From an uncultured Bacteroidales bacterium (GTDB taxonomy: Bacteria; Bacteroidota; Bacteroidia; Bacteroidales; UBA932): DNA of 64,000 nucleotides. A program made the translations under genes and the position numbers. Under the pieces are notes generated by a model. That model ran no database searches. It was given only the letters and a program-made list of their open reading frames with translations, and was not told the DNA's origin. Positions within the stretch are counted from its first letter, which is position 1; each line of letters opens with the position of its first letter. Shown here piece by piece: positions 25,440-35,398 of the stretch. The stretch spans positions 1 to 64,000 of the forward strand of contig UQMB01000004.1 in assembly GCA_900541925.1 (NCBI GenBank), read 5' to 3'.

Positions 25440-26977
25440 TACAGGTTCCTGAGAAGATTGTTGAGGTTGACTTTCTTGTCTATCATCGACCTGAGTTCAG
25501 CCACCGGAACCCTTTCCTGCTGCATCGTGTCACGGTCGCGGACCGTCACGCAGTTGTCGTTGAGAGACTCGTGGTCAACGGTGATGCAATACGGGGTTCC
25601 GATAGCATCCTGGCGGCGATAGCGCTTGCCGATGCTGTCTTTCTCGTCGTACTGGCAGTAGAAGTCATATTTGAGTTCATCCATTACCTTCTGGGCGAAC
25701 TCCGGAAGGCCGTCTTTCTTGACGAGTGGAAGCACTGCGGCCTTGACCGGCGCGAGAGGAGCCGGGAGGCTCAGCACGGTGCGGGTCTCACCGTTCTCGA
25801 GCGTCTCGACCTTGTATGAGTGACTGAGCACGGCAAGGAACATGCGGTCCACGCCGATTGAAGTCTCCACGCAATAAGGCACATAGCTTTCGTTGGTCTC
25901 CGGATCGAAGTACTGGAGCTTCTTGCCAGAAAGCTTCTGGTGGTTGCCGAGGTCGAAGTCGGTGCGGCTGTGTACACCTTCAAGTTCCTTGAAGCCGAAC
26001 GGGAAGTTGAACTCGATGTCCGTGGCGGCATTCGCATAATGGGCCAGTTTCTCGTGATCGTGGAAACGGTAGTTCTCGGCACCCATCCCGAGGTTGACAT
26101 GCCACTTCATGCGGTTCTCCTTCCACTTCTTGAACCATTCCATCTCGGTTCCGGGGCGGACGAAGAACTCCATCTCCATCTGCTCGAACTCGCGCATGCG
26201 GAAGATGAACTGGCGGGCCACCACCTCGTTGCGGAAGGCCTTTCCGATCTGCGCGATACCGAAAGGTATCTTCATGCGGCCGGTCTTCTGGACATTGATA
26301 TAGTCCACGAATATGCCCTGGGCTGTCTCAGGACGGAGGTATATCTTGTTGCTGTCATCCCCCACGGAGCCGAACTGTGTGGAGAACATGAGATTGAACT
26401 GGCGCACATCTGTCCAGTTCTTCGTGCCGCTGATCGGGCATACGATGCCGCAGTCGAGAATAATCTGTTTGTACTCGGCAAGGTCGTTGGCCTGCTCGGC
26501 AGCCACATAACGGTTGTGGACAGCCTCATACTGGGCCTTCTCGCGAAGCACATTAGGGTTTGTCTCGCGGAACTTCGCCTCGTCGAAAGCCTCGCCGAAC
26601 TTCCTGCGGCCCTTCTCGACCTCCTTGTTGATCTTCTCCTCTATCCTGAGCAGGTAATCCTCGATAAGGACATCGGCACGGTAGCGTTTCTTTGAATCCT
26701 TGTTGTCGATAAGCGGATCGTTGAACGCCGCGACATGGCCTGAAGCGACCCAAGTCTTAGGGTGCATAAATATGCAGGCGTCGATGCCGACTATATTCTC
26801 GTTGAGACGCGTCATTGCGTTCCACCAATACTGCTTGATGTTGTTTTTGAGCTCCACGCCCATCTGGCCATAGTCATAGACTGCCGCCAGGCCGTCGTAG
26901 ATGTCACTGGACGGGAAGATGAAACCGTATTCCTTGCAGTGGGCGACGAGCACCTTGAATAATTCCTCTTGTGTCAT
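25439..26977 (-). CDS. glyS: glycyl-tRNA synthetase (class II, dimeric type)
   Basis: 512 residues, the single-chain class II GlyRS. Visible landmarks are an N-terminal FPSSDIYDGLAAVYDYGQMG, motif-2-like FRNEV followed by FRMREFEQMEMEFF, motif-3-like GVDRMFLAVLSHSY, and a C-terminal anticodon-binding domain starting near APLAPVKAAVLPLV. It charges tRNA-Gly. It has its own canonical promoter inside the 3' end of folK and is followed by the overlapping ThiL-like gene. Confidence 0.97.
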   Translation of the reverse strand: MTQEELFKVLVAHCKEYGFIFPSSDIYDGLAAVYDYGQMGVELKNNIKQYWWNAMTRLNENIVGIDACIFMHPKTWVASGHVAAFNDPLIDNKDSKKRYRADVLIEDYLLRIEEKINKEVEKGRRKFGEAFDEAKFRETNPNVLREKAQYEAVHNRYVAAEQANDLAEYKQIILDCGIVCPISGTKNWTDVRQFNLMFSTQFGSVGDDSNKIYLRPETAQGIFVDYINVQKTGRMKIPFGIAQIGKAFRNEVVARQFIFRMREFEQMEMEFFVRPGTEMEWFKKWKENRMKWHVNLGMGAENYRFHDHEKLAHYANAATDIEFNFPFGFKELEGVHSRTDFDLGNHQKLSGKKLQYFDPETNESYVPYCVETSIGVDRMFLAVLSHSYKVETLENGETRTVLSLPAPLAPVKAAVLPLVKKDGLPEFAQKVMDELKYDFYCQYDEKDSIGKRYRRQDAIGTPYCITVDHESLNDNCVTVRDRDTMQQERVPVAELRSMIDKKVNLNNLLRNL

Positions 26978-27011
26978 ATTTATAGTGTTTTATATATTCA
27001 GCGACAACGCG

Positions 27012-27043
27012 CAAATTTAATCATTTCCTCTATCTTGTTCAAA
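27012..27043 (-). promoter_or_regulatory. glyS promoter
   Basis: On the minus strand TTTG (27040-27043), 20 bases, then TAAATTTG (27012-27019). This is an exact match to the Bacteroidota TTTG-N19-21-TAnnTTTG promoter. It overlaps the end of folK, so glyS can be transcribed apart from the suf-folK operon. Confidence 0.65.
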
Positions 27044-27463
27044 TATCTCGCTGAGCGGCCCCCTTACAAACTCCCGCTCCCACATCTTCGGATGCGGAAC
27101 AGTGAGCGCCGGAGTCGAGAAATGCTCGTCTCCGTACAGAAGTATGTCTATGTCTATGATGCGGTCGTGATATATGCGGGAACCGTCCGGAGCATATTCT
27201 ATCCTCTCACGGCGCCCCATCTTCCGTTCTATGGCCTTGCACAGAGCGAGAAGGTCCTCCGGCGGGATGGAACTGCTGTAGCGGACCACGCAGTTGAGAA
27301 AATCCGGCCCGCTGAAACCCCATGACCTGGACTCCACAATACTTGAAAGAGCAGAATAATGGCAGCCCATTCCCTCGTCCAGGGCCTTGAGCGCAGCATC
27401 GATATTAGCCCTGCGATCCCCTATATTGGTGCCGAGAGACAGATATATATCATTTGTCTTCAT
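27017..27463 (-). CDS. folK: 2-amino-4-hydroxy-6-hydroxymethyldihydropteridine pyrophosphokinase
   Basis: 148 residues from the second ATG (a start two codons earlier is equally possible). HPPK hallmarks are YLSLGTNIGDR at the start, SRSWGFSGPDFLNCVV, and the catalytic DIDILLYGD near residue 110 followed by VPHPKMWEREFV. It transfers pyrophosphate from ATP in folate synthesis. It overlaps the 3' end of sufT and is the last gene of the suf operon. thyA and folA, its pathway neighbours, are 32 kb away. Confidence 0.95.
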   Translation of the reverse strand: MKTNDIYLSLGTNIGDRRANIDAALKALDEGMGCHYSALSSIVESRSWGFSGPDFLNCVVRYSSSIPPEDLLALCKAIERKMGRRERIEYAPDGSRIYHDRIIDIDILLYGDEHFSTPALTVPHPKMWEREFVRGPLSEIFEQDRGND

Positions 27464-27827
27464 CGTCAAATTCAGGATCCATGCCGAGAGCGACCCTGGC
27501 CTCGTCCGAGAGCAGGCTCTGGTCCCAGGCCGGCTCGAAAACCAGGTCTATCGTACAGCTTTTAACCCCAGGCGTCAACTCTACATTGTGATTGACCTCC
27601 GCGATCACCTCGTCCGCCATCGGGCAGTTGGGGGCCGTGAAAGTCATCTTGATGTAGACATCGTGCTCCTTGTTGATGTTAAGTTCATATATCAGGCCGA
27701 GGTCATAGATGTTTACGGGTATCTCTGGATCATATACCTGCTTGAGAGCAAGCACTACGCTTTCATACAGAGGAGCCAGGGCCTTGACATCCTCCGGCGT
27801 AAGGACTTCGTTCTTCTCGTCGCTCAT
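27450..27827 (-). CDS. sufT: SufT/MIP18-family iron-sulfur assembly protein
   Basis: 125 residues, DUF59/MIP18 fold. Signature DPEIPVNIYDLGLIYE near residue 33 and a conserved Cys in FTAPNCPMAD near residue 68. The acidic C-terminus (DPEFDDEDK) is a common tail. The family helps mature or deliver Fe-S clusters. It overlaps sufE by four bases and folK on the other side, within the sufS-sufE-sufT operon; sufBCD are not in this window. Confidence 0.9.
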   Translation of the reverse strand: MSDEKNEVLTPEDVKALAPLYESVVLALKQVYDPEIPVNIYDLGLIYELNINKEHDVYIKMTFTAPNCPMADEVIAEVNHNVELTPGVKSCTIDLVFEPAWDQSLLSDEARVALGMDPEFDDEDK

Positions 27828-28243
27828 TTCTGACAGTTTTTACTTGCCGTGCTGCGGATGGTCTCGATCATCGAAGCAAGGCCGTTTGCCCGCGTCGGGG
27901 AAAGATTCTCCCTGAGGCCGAGCTTCTCGACAAATGAAAAATCATCGGACGCTATTTCGCACGCCTCCCGTCCGGAATACACGCCCACCAGCAGGGAAAT
28001 AATCCCCTTGGTGATTACAGCGTCACTGTCCGCCTTGAAGAAAAGGCGGCCACCATCCACGGATGCGTCCAGCCAAACTCTTGACTGACAACCTTTTATC
28101 AACCTATCGTCCGTTTTAAGCTCATCTGGGAACGGCTCAAGTCCGTTGCCGAGTTCGATCAGGTATTCATACTTGTCAAGCCAGTCATCATACATCGAAA
28201 ACTCTTCGATGACATCATCCTGCACTTCTTTTAAACTCTTCAT
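27824..28243 (-). CDS. sufE: SufE cysteine desulfurase activator
   Basis: 139 residues, the usual SufE size. The sulfur-accepting Cys lies in IKGCQSRVWL near residue 52. The C-terminal helix region contains LSPTRANGLASMI, typical of SufE. It receives persulfide from SufS and stimulates it. The start overlaps the sufS stop by four bases (ATGA), so the pair is translationally coupled. Confidence 0.95.
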   Translation of the reverse strand: MKSLKEVQDDVIEEFSMYDDWLDKYEYLIELGNGLEPFPDELKTDDRLIKGCQSRVWLDASVDGGRLFFKADSDAVITKGIISLLVGVYSGREACEIASDDFSFVEKLGLRENLSPTRANGLASMIETIRSTASKNCQK

Positions 28244-29469
28244 TTCCTATCAAGCATTTTTATAGCCTTCTCAAGAGAAGACATCAGATACTTAGCCTCT
28301 TCAACAGTATTATACGGAGCGAACGACGCTCTGAGCATGCCGGTAACCCCGAACCGGTCCATCAACGGCTCCGCACACATCTGGCCAGATCTCACGGCCA
28401 CACCCATCTTGTCAAGAATCAGCGCCAGGTCCTCGTGGTGCAAATGTTCCACGGAGAACGAAAACAGCGGAATCTTCTCATAACCGCCCCCAGGCTGCCC
28501 GAACAAGTGGAAACGAGAATCTGAAGACAGGGCGTTCAACATATAATCAACCACTTCCTCCATATTCTTCTGCAACTCCGCAGACCGGGTCTCAGACGCA
28601 ACGGCCAATGCCTGCACGAGAGTCGGGGTTCCGGAAATGTTCTGAGTGCCCGCCTCAAACTTGTGTGGCGCGGCCGCATAACTTGTACCGGTCCATTTCA
28701 CGGTTGAAATCATCTCTCCCCCACCCATATATGGAGGCATCTTGTCAAGATAATACTTCTTGCCATACAGGACGCCTGTTCCCGGCGCCGCATATATCTT
28801 GTGCCCCGAGAACGCATAGAAATCGCAATCAATGTCCCGGACATCCACACCTGAATGCACAATCCCCTGCGCTCCATCGGTTAAAACAGGGCAACCTATT
28901 GAGTGACAAATATTTACTATTTCTTTTATCGGGTTTGTCAGCCCGAGCACATTGGAAACCTGCGTGACGCAGACAAGCTTCGTGCGTGGATTGAGAAGCT
29001 CTCGCAGAACATCGAGCCTGAGATGTCCCCGGTCATCCACAGGCAGGACTTTCAGCGTGGCGCCTTTCCGGCTGCACATCATCTGCCAAGGCACTATGTT
29101 GGAGTGGTGCTCAGCTTCCGAAACAATGATTTCGTCCCCAGGCCCCACGAAGGCCTCGCCAAAACTGAAGGCCACGAGATTTATGGAAGCAGTGGTCCCG
29201 GAAGTGAATATTATTTCCTCGCGACTGCCGGCATTGATATACTCGCGGACGGCATCCCTCGCCTGCTCGTACTTCTGAGTCGCTACTTCAGCTATATGAT
29301 GTACCGCACGATGGAGGTTGGCAGTATATCTCGCCGACATCTCATTCCACTCCCCTATGACACTCTGCGGCCTGAGAGAAGTGGCGGCGTTGTCCAGATA
29401 AACGAGTCTCTTTCCATATACTGTCTCGGAGAGTTCAGGAAACTCCTTTCTAAAGTCAGATACATTCAT
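28240..29469 (-). CDS. sufS: cysteine desulfurase SufS
   Basis: 409 residues, group II PLP-dependent desulfurase. PLP lysine in YAFSGHKIYAAPGTG near residue 225, active-site Cys in RSGQMCAEPLM near residue 364, N-terminal YLDNAATSLRPQ. It takes sulfur from cysteine for Fe-S assembly with SufE. First gene of the operon. The box TACTTTTG at 29474-29481 ends only a few bases before the ATG. Confidence 0.96.
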   Translation of the reverse strand: MNVSDFRKEFPELSETVYGKRLVYLDNAATSLRPQSVIGEWNEMSARYTANLHRAVHHIAEVATQKYEQARDAVREYINAGSREEIIFTSGTTASINLVAFSFGEAFVGPGDEIIVSEAEHHSNIVPWQMMCSRKGATLKVLPVDDRGHLRLDVLRELLNPRTKLVCVTQVSNVLGLTNPIKEIVNICHSIGCPVLTDGAQGIVHSGVDVRDIDCDFYAFSGHKIYAAPGTGVLYGKKYYLDKMPPYMGGGEMISTVKWTGTSYAAAPHKFEAGTQNISGTPTLVQALAVASETRSAELQKNMEEVVDYMLNALSSDSRFHLFGQPGGGYEKIPLFSFSVEHLHHEDLALILDKMGVAVRSGQMCAEPLMDRFGVTGMLRASFAPYNTVEEAKYLMSSLEKAIKMLDRK

Positions 29470-29487
29470 AATACAAAAGTAATATTT

Positions 29488-29520
29488 TTTGCGCAGATGT
29501 TTATTTATTCCTTAATTTTG
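29488..29520 (+). promoter_or_regulatory. ruvA promoter
   Basis: TTTG (29488-29491), 21 bases, then TAATTTTG (29513-29520), matching the Bacteroidota consensus. It drives ruvA through a leader of about 70 bases that contains two tiny ORFs (15 and 6 codons) of doubtful meaning. Confidence 0.55.
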
Positions 29521-29594
29521 AATCCTTAATGAGTGCCGAAGATCTGGCAAAGATGAGGCGACTTGCTTTTCAATGATTACCAAACACAGATAAA

Positions 29595-30188
29595 ATGATA
29601 GACTACATCTCAGGAAAAATCACGGAACTGACACCGACAAGCGCAGTCGTGGACAATCAGGGCATAGGATACATCGTGGAGATTTCACTTCAGACCTATG
29701 ACGCTCTGGACGGCAAATCCGAAGCCACAATCTATATCCAGCGGCAGGTAAACCAGAGGGACGGACAGGAGGTGGATTACGGTTTCGCCACCAAAGAGGA
29801 GCGGCTGCTTTTCCGGAATATCACCAGCGTCTCCGGAATGGGAGCGGCATCCGCAAGGATGATACTCTCTTCGCTCTCCCCGTCAGAACTCAACGAGGCA
29901 ATACTCTCGGAAGATATCAACAGGCTGAAATCAGTCAAGGGTATAGGACTGAAGAGCGCACAGAGGCTTGTTCTGGAACTGAAGGACAAGATCATCAAAG
30001 GAGAAAACGCCAACTTCGACACAATCATCAAGGCCGAGAACAACAAAGCCGCCGACGAGGCAGCCACAGCCCTGCTCAATCTTGGCTTCTCAAAACCCAA
30101 CATTTCCAAAGCCATTCAGGCCATTCTCAAAGACAAACCGGGAGCCAGCCTGGAGGATATAATCAAGACGGCCCTAAAAATACTCTGA
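29595..30188 (+). CDS. ruvA: Holliday junction branch migration protein RuvA
   Basis: 197 residues. The N-terminal OB domain starts MIDYISGKI, tandem helix-hairpin-helix motifs follow (VSGMGAASARMILSSL near 80, VKGIGLKSAQRLVLELKD near 115), and a C-terminal UBA-like helix domain that contacts RuvB (AATALLNLGFSKPNISKAI). It binds Holliday junctions and loads RuvB, whose gene lies about 7 kb away. It converges with mnmG with only four bases between. Confidence 0.96.
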   Translation: MIDYISGKITELTPTSAVVDNQGIGYIVEISLQTYDALDGKSEATIYIQRQVNQRDGQEVDYGFATKEERLLFRNITSVSGMGAASARMILSSLSPSELNEAILSEDINRLKSVKGIGLKSAQRLVLELKDKIIKGENANFDTIIKAENNKAADEAATALLNLGFSKPNISKAIQAILKDKPGASLEDIIKTALKIL

Positions 30189-30192
30189 TCAA

Positions 30193-32052
30193 TCAGCGCC
30201 CGAAATATACAAGAAGGACAGAAATATCCGAAGGAGACACTCCCGAAATCCTCATTGCCTGAGCGATTGTTCGAGGAGTGTACTTTTTAAACTTCTGTCT
30301 GCACTCCGTGGACAGTCCGCTAATCTTGTCAAAGTCGAAACCTTCCGGGATAATAAGGCTCTCAAGTCTATGAATCTTCGCGGCAGACTGGATCTCTCTG
30401 TCAATATAACCACTATACTTTATAGAAATCTCGACACTCTCCATAATATCCCTGCCGCACGTTCCACGTGGAACAATCTTCATCAATTCAGGAAGCTTCA
30501 CCTCGGGCCGCGAAGCGATGTCCGAAATCTTCTTTGACTCAGAGATAGGACTCGACCCCAGCGACGCGAGAAAAGGATTCGCGACCGAAGGTGAAATATT
30601 GTTCGTATAACAATACGACTTCAGTTTCTCTATTTCATCATACTTCCGCATCATGGCTGAATAACGCTCCTCACCGGCCAGACCGATAGAATGCGACAAG
30701 CCAGTCAAACGGAAATCAGCATTATCCTGACGGAGAAGTATTCGGTATTCCGCACGCGAAGTAAACATCCTGTATGGCTCATCTACCCCCTTCGTGACAA
30801 GGTCATCAATCAGAACTCCGATATAGGAACTGTCGCGGCTGAGAATAAACGGTTCCTTCTCCTGAACCTTCAAGGCGGCATTGATACCGGCCACTATCCC
30901 CTGCCCGGCCGCCTCCTCATAACCGGTCGTACCGTTCACCTGCCCGGCCAAGAACAGATTCTCAACAAGCTTTGACTCCAGCGTAGACTTAAGAAGAGAC
31001 GGGTCGAAATAATCATATTCCACAGCATACGCTGGTTTGAAAATCTTGGCGTTCTCCAATCCGCGGATAGAATGTAAAGCATCAATCTGCACCTGTAGAG
31101 GAAGAGAAGAAGAGAAACCTTGCAGGTAATACTCATTCGTGTCGCGCCCCTCCGGCTCAAGAAAAAGCTGATGGGCATTATTCTCCGGAAACACCCGGAG
31201 TTTGTCCTCTATGCTCGGACAGTACCTCGGTCCTCTACCGCTTATAAGACCGGTAAAAAGCGGCGACTCGGAAAACCCGGACCGCAAAACCTCATGAACC
31301 CTCTCATTGGTATGGAGGATAAAGCACGGCATCTGAGGCGCGCCTGACTGCACCGAAGAAGGAACATCAAGATACGAAAAACGCTCCGGCTCCGGGTCTC
31401 CGAACTGCAACGGAAGAGCCGACGTGTCTACTGAAGAAATGTCAATACGCGGAGGGGTGCCGGTCTTCATCCTATCGGCAACAATCCCCCGCTCCACCAG
31501 CTGGGCTGTCAAACCTTCGGAGGACTTCTCGCCAATCCGGCCCCCGGTCAAAACAGTCTGTCCTATGAAAAGTTTTCCGTGAAGGAAGGTTCCGGCAGTC
31601 AAAACAAGTGCGCGAGAATTGAAAATTGCCCCAGTAGATGTACGGACGCCGCAGATTTTTGAACCCTCAAAGAGGAAAGAAGTCGCAAAATCAGCGTAAA
31701 TATCTAAATTACAACACTTTTCGAGATATTTGCGCCATGTCGCGGAAAACTTCATTTTATCGCATTGGGCGCGAGGGCTCCACATTGCCGGCCCTTTGGA
31801 GCGATTGAGCATCCTGAACTGCAGGGTACAAGCGTCAGTGACCAGGCCGGTATATCCGCCAAGAGCATCTATTTCTCTGACTATCTGTCCTTTAGCAATA
31901 CCGCCTACAGCCGGATTGCAAGACATCTTGGCAAATAGAGTCATATCCGCCGAGAGCAAAAGGACAGAAGAACCGAGATTTGCAGCCGCCATAGCAGCTT
32001 CGCAGCCGGCATGTCCACCGCCCACAACTATGACATCATAAAAAACTCCCAT
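30193..32052 (-). CDS. mnmG: tRNA uridine-34 5-carboxymethylaminomethyl modification enzyme MnmG
   Basis: 619 residues, full length. FAD-binding [17 protein letters not shown] from residue 10; conserved [35 protein letters not shown] signature is present as [24 protein letters not shown] near residue 380; a C-terminal helical MnmE/tRNA-binding region. With MnmE it modifies U34 of several tRNAs. The ATG overlaps the ybeY stop (TAATG), so both are made from one message. Confidence 0.97.
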   Translation of the reverse strand: MGVFYDVIVVGGGHAGCEAAMAAANLGSSVLLLSADMTLFAKMSCNPAVGGIAKGQIVREIDALGGYTGLVTDACTLQFRMLNRSKGPAMWSPRAQCDKMKFSATWRKYLEKCCNLDIYADFATSFLFEGSKICGVRTSTGAIFNSRALVLTAGTFLHGKLFIGQTVLTGGRIGEKSSEGLTAQLVERGIVADRMKTGTPPRIDISSVDTSALPLQFGDPEPERFSYLDVPSSVQSGAPQMPCFILHTNERVHEVLRSGFSESPLFTGLISGRGPRYCPSIEDKLRVFPENNAHQLFLEPEGRDTNEYYLQGFSSSLPLQVQIDALHSIRGLENAKIFKPAYAVEYDYFDPSLLKSTLESKLVENLFLAGQVNGTTGYEEAAGQGIVAGINAALKVQEKEPFILSRDSSYIGVLIDDLVTKGVDEPYRMFTSRAEYRILLRQDNADFRLTGLSHSIGLAGEERYSAMMRKYDEIEKLKSYCYTNNISPSVANPFLASLGSSPISESKKISDIASRPEVKLPELMKIVPRGTCGRDIMESVEISIKYSGYIDREIQSAAKIHRLESLIIPEGFDFDKISGLSTECRQKFKKYTPRTIAQAMRISGVSPSDISVLLVYFGR

Positions 32053-32474
32053 TACTTAAGAGACTCCCGTAATTGAAGGTAGTAATTCTCCTTTGCGCGC
32101 ATCTGGGCGATATCGCTTTCGCTGTGGTCATCATACCCTATCAGATGCAGGATGCCATGGACCATGACACGGTTAAGTTCATCCTCGAAGTCCGTACCAT
32201 AGAAAGAGGCGTTCTCGCGGACAGAGTCAATACTTATAAACAGGTCACCGGAGAGAATATCCTTCTCGCAGTAATCAAACGTGATGATATCCGTAAAGTA
32301 GTCATGCTCAAGATACTTCATATTCACATCAAGGATATAGTTGTCCGAACAGAATATGATGTTGATATCGCCGATCCGGCGCATCTCGCTCCCGGCGACG
32401 GTCTTAAGCCACCTGTTGTTCAACAATTTCTGCTTTAAGACAAACTTAATATCCTCGTTGAAGTACCTTATCAT
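32052..32474 (-). CDS. ybeY: endoribonuclease YbeY
   Basis: 140 residues from MIRYFNED. The longer open frame to 32642 was rejected because it crosses the tonB promoter and start on the other strand. The metal site [12 protein letters not shown] is near residue 106, and DIITFDY near 68 is the usual substrate-groove motif. It acts in 16S rRNA 3' processing and ribosome quality control. Coupled to mnmG. Confidence 0.93.
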   Translation of the reverse strand: MIRYFNEDIKFVLKQKLLNNRWLKTVAGSEMRRIGDINIIFCSDNYILDVNMKYLEHDYFTDIITFDYCEKDILSGDLFISIDSVRENASFYGTDFEDELNRVMVHGILHLIGYDDHSESDIAQMRAKENYYLQLRESLK

Positions 32475-32535
32475 AACGCAAATTTTAGGCAAATCTACTA
32501 CTAAAGAGCGGACTATGGAAATAATCCAAGGATTT

Positions 32536-32567
32536 TTTGGAATCAAATTGAATTCTTTATATCTTTG
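32536..32567 (+). promoter_or_regulatory. tonB promoter
   Basis: TTTG (32536-32539), 20 bases, TATCTTTG (32560-32567): an exact fit to the Bacteroidota promoter. The start codon follows 34 bases later. It lies in the 127-bp divergent gap between ybeY and tonB. Confidence 0.65.
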
Positions 32568-32601
32568 GAGCGCAAAGTGAATATTTAAAGAAACTAATAA
32601 A

Positions 32602-33291
32602 ATGGAAGTTAAGAAATCCCCGAAAGCTGATCTGAACAACAAGAAACTCTTGTTCGCTGAAATCGGCTTCGTATTCGCCCTGCTCTGCGTCTATGCGGCG
32701 TTTGAGTGGACGACAAAAGAAAAGGAGGAGGCTGCGCTCGTCGCAGAGACAGTCGTGGTAGAAGAAGAGGAAATGGTTCCTATTACCCAGGAGACCCCTC
32801 CACCGCCACCAGAAGTTCCAAAGACAGTGGTTCTCTCAGACCAGATCGACATCGTTGACGATGACATCAAAGTCGAGGACAACATCCTCAACCTCGAGGA
32901 CAACGATGATATCGGAGTCGAGATTATGGACTATGTCGAGGATGTAGCAGAAGAAGAAGTGGAAGAAGAGGCCATTCCGTTCCAGATCGTGGAGGTAAAA
33001 CCTACCTTCCAGGGCGGAGACGCCAACACCTTCTCAAAGTGGGTTGCCAACAACCTCGTATACCCTGAAATCGCCAAGGAAAACGGCGTGAGCGGTCGAG
33101 TAATGCTCCAGTTCACAGTAAACCCTAACGGAAAGATTTCAGATGTGAAGGTGCTGAGAGGTGTGGACGCATCGCTTGACAAGGAAGCAGTCCGCGTCGT
33201 TTCAAGCTCACCTAAATGGGAGCCGGGACGCCAGAGAGACCGTGCAGTCAAGGTTACCTACACATTCCCTGTTATCTTCCAGTTGAGATAA
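32602..33291 (+). CDS. tonB: energy transducer TonB
   Basis: 229 residues. One N-terminal membrane helix (residues 17-36), a periplasmic linker with a short proline run (TPPPPPEVPK) and then strongly acidic residues rather than the usual Pro/Lys repeats, and a canonical TonB C-terminal domain (NNLVYPEIAKENGVSGRVML, SPKWEPGRQRDRAVKVTYTF). It carries proton-motive energy to outer-membrane transporters. ExbB/ExbD are not in this window. Monocistronic, with its own promoter and terminator. Confidence 0.93.
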   Translation: MEVKKSPKADLNNKKLLFAEIGFVFALLCVYAAFEWTTKEKEEAALVAETVVVEEEEMVPITQETPPPPPEVPKTVVLSDQIDIVDDDIKVEDNILNLEDNDDIGVEIMDYVEDVAEEEVEEEAIPFQIVEVKPTFQGGDANTFSKWVANNLVYPEIAKENGVSGRVMLQFTVNPNGKISDVKVLRGVDASLDKEAVRVVSSSPKWEPGRQRDRAVKVTYTFPVIFQLR

Positions 33292-33323
33292 TTCAAAAAG
33301 AGACCATAAAGAGGCTGTTCCGC

Positions 33324-33343
33324 AAAAAGGATGGCCTTTTTTT
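33324..33343 (+). terminator. tonB terminator
   Basis: AAAAAGG and CCTTTTT form a stem around ATGG, and a T-run follows. It lies between tonB and hflX, although the short stem may allow some read-through into hflX. Confidence 0.45.
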
Positions 33344-33360
33344 GATTAAACACACATACT

Positions 33361-34545
33361 ATGGATATTCAGGAAGAAAGAAAAGCGATATTCGTCGGCA
33401 TAATCAAACAGGAAGACGATGAGAGCAAGGTAATGGAATACCTTGACGAACTCGAATTCCTCGCCGAGACGGCCGGACTCACAGGAGACAGACAGTTCAT
33501 ACAACGGGTGGACAAACCCGAGAAAGCGACCTACATAAGAAGCGGAAAACTCGAAGAGATAGCACAATACTGCGAAGAAAACGAGATCAAGTACGTCATC
33601 TTCGACGACGAACTCACCGGGATGCAGCAGAGAAACATCGAGAAAATCGTAAAGACCTCGATAGTCATAGACCGCACAAGCCTGATCCTGGAGATATTCT
33701 CGCAGAGAGCCAAGACGGCTTACGCCAAGATGCAGGTCGAACTGGCGAGATACAATTACATGCTCCCGCGCCTCGCCGGCATGTGGACGCACCTCGAACG
33801 CCAAAGAGGCGGTGTCGGAATGCGTGGAGGAATGGGAGAGACACAGATAGAGATAGACCGCCGCATCGTCAGGGAAAGAATCGCCAGATTGAAAGAACAG
33901 CTCAAAAAAGTCGACAAACAGATGGCCACGCAGCGCGGCAACCGCGGACAACTGGTGAGGCTCTCCCTCGTCGGATACACCAATGTCGGCAAATCGACCC
34001 TGATGAATCTGCTCGCAAAATCAGACGTATTCGCAGAAAACAAACTCTTCGCGACCCTTGACACCACAGTAAGAAAGGTAGTTATAGGCAACCTGCCGTT
34101 CCTGCTCAGCGACACGGTAGGATTCATCAGAAAACTCCCTACACAGCTGATAGAAGCGTTCAAGAGTACCCTTGACGAGGTACGGGAAGCTGATATCCTG
34201 GTGCATGTCGTAGACATCTCACACTCAGACTACGAAGAACAGATGGAGGTCGTAGACAAGACACTCAAGGACATCTCGGCCGCAGATAAGCCTATATTTG
34301 TGGTATTCAACAAAATAGACGCCTACAAATACGAGGAGTATGACGAATTCTCACTCCAGCCCAAGACTGACAGAAATCTCAGCCTCGAAGAAGTCAAATA
34401 CAAGTGGATCAACGACAAGAAGATTCCGTGCATCTTCATATCAGCCATCAAGAAAGAAGGCATAGACAAACTCAAGGAAGACATCTACAAGATGGTGGCG
34501 GAAATCCACGCCGGCAGATACCCGTTCAACAACTTCCTCTGGTAA
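33361..34545 (+). CDS. hflX: GTPase HflX
   Basis: 394 residues. The N-terminal HflX domain includes FDDELTGMQQRNIEK, a glycine-rich RGGVGMRGGMGETQIEID segment follows, then the G domain with GYTNVGKSTLMN (G1), DTVGFIRKLP (G3) and FNKID (G4). HflX binds and rescues or splits ribosomes under stress. It ends at a strong bidirectional terminator shared with the convergent frdB. Confidence 0.96.
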   Translation: MDIQEERKAIFVGIIKQEDDESKVMEYLDELEFLAETAGLTGDRQFIQRVDKPEKATYIRSGKLEEIAQYCEENEIKYVIFDDELTGMQQRNIEKIVKTSIVIDRTSLILEIFSQRAKTAYAKMQVELARYNYMLPRLAGMWTHLERQRGGVGMRGGMGETQIEIDRRIVRERIARLKEQLKKVDKQMATQRGNRGQLVRLSLVGYTNVGKSTLMNLLAKSDVFAENKLFATLDTTVRKVVIGNLPFLLSDTVGFIRKLPTQLIEAFKSTLDEVREADILVHVVDISHSDYEEQMEVVDKTLKDISAADKPIFVVFNKIDAYKYEEYDEFSLQPKTDRNLSLEEVKYKWINDKKIPCIFISAIKKEGIDKLKEDIYKMVAEIHAGRYPFNNFLW

Positions 34546-34561
34546 CAGAATGGCAAATACA

Positions 34562-34593
34562 CAGAAGGGGCAGCCTGACGGCCGCCCCTTCTG
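34562..34593. terminator. bidirectional terminator between hflX and frdB
   Basis: CAGAAGGGGC pairs with GCCCCTTCTG around AGCCTGACGGCC. It sits between convergent gene ends and is suited to stopping transcripts from both sides. Confidence 0.75.
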
Positions 34594-34612
34594 CATTATT
34601 AAAGTATCACCT

Positions 34613-35392
34613 CTAGTCAGAGAACTTAGCCTTGAGGAACTCACGGTTAAGACGGGCGATATGAGCCACTGTGATACCCTTAGGGCACTCAAGCTCACAT
34701 GCGCGAGTGTTGGTACAGTTACCGAAGCCGAGCTCGTCCATCTTGGCGACCATCGCCTTGGCCCTTTTCGCGGCCTCTGGACGGCCCTGAGGGAGAAGAG
34801 CGAGGGAACTTACCCTGGCGGCGACAAAGAGCATTGCAGAGCCGTTTTTACATGTCGCAACGCAAGCGCCGCAACCTACACAAGCCGCAGCATCCATACT
34901 CTCCTCAGCCTTCTCGTGGGAAATGAGGATATTGTTGGCATCCTGAGCTGAACCAGTCCTTACAGTGATGAATCCTCCGGCCTGAAGAATCTTGTCGAAA
35001 GCCGTACGGTCAACGACAAGGTCCTTGATGACAGGGAAAGCGGCACTCCTCCAAGGCTCCACGGTAATGGTTGCACCGTCCTTAAAATGTCTCATAAAGA
35101 GCTGACATGTAGTCACATGGTCATCTGGACCGTGAGCACGTCCGTCAATGTAAAGCGAGCACGCTCCGCAGATGCCTTCACGGCAGTCATGATCGAAAGA
35201 GACAGGACCGCTGCTCTGGCAGCCACGCTCCACGGCCACCGGGTCGGAACCCTCGCGGATCAGCTGCTCATTGAGGATATCAAGCATCTCAAGGAAAGAC
35301 GCGTCTTCCTCGATGCCGGCAATATGATAAGTCTCGAAATGACCTTTTGCCTTGGCGTTCTTCTGACGCCATATCTTTAAATTGAATTCCAT
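34613..35392 (-). CDS. frdB: fumarate reductase/succinate dehydrogenase iron-sulfur subunit
   Basis: 259 residues. Plant-ferredoxin-type [2Fe-2S] ligands in [15 protein letters not shown] with the fourth Cys in HVTTCQL. Two further clusters use [11 protein letters not shown] and [14 protein letters not shown]. It passes electrons between the flavoprotein and the membrane cytochrome b subunit. It lies six bases after frdA. In anaerobic Bacteroidales it normally works as fumarate reductase, making succinate. No membrane anchor gene is adjacent. Confidence 0.95.
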   Translation of the reverse strand: MEFNLKIWRQKNAKAKGHFETYHIAGIEEDASFLEMLDILNEQLIREGSDPVAVERGCQSSGPVSFDHDCREGICGACSLYIDGRAHGPDDHVTTCQLFMRHFKDGATITVEPWRSAAFPVIKDLVVDRTAFDKILQAGGFITVRTGSAQDANNILISHEKAEESMDAAACVGCGACVATCKNGSAMLFVAARVSSLALLPQGRPEAAKRAKAMVAKMDELGFGNCTNTRACELECPKGITVAHIARLNREFLKAKFSD

Positions 35393-35398
35393 CTTCGA

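Noticed and set aside
29529..29593. Two tiny ORFs (15 and 6 codons) in the ruvA leader
   Set aside because: No ribosome-site or composition evidence. They could be a leader peptide but cannot be supported.
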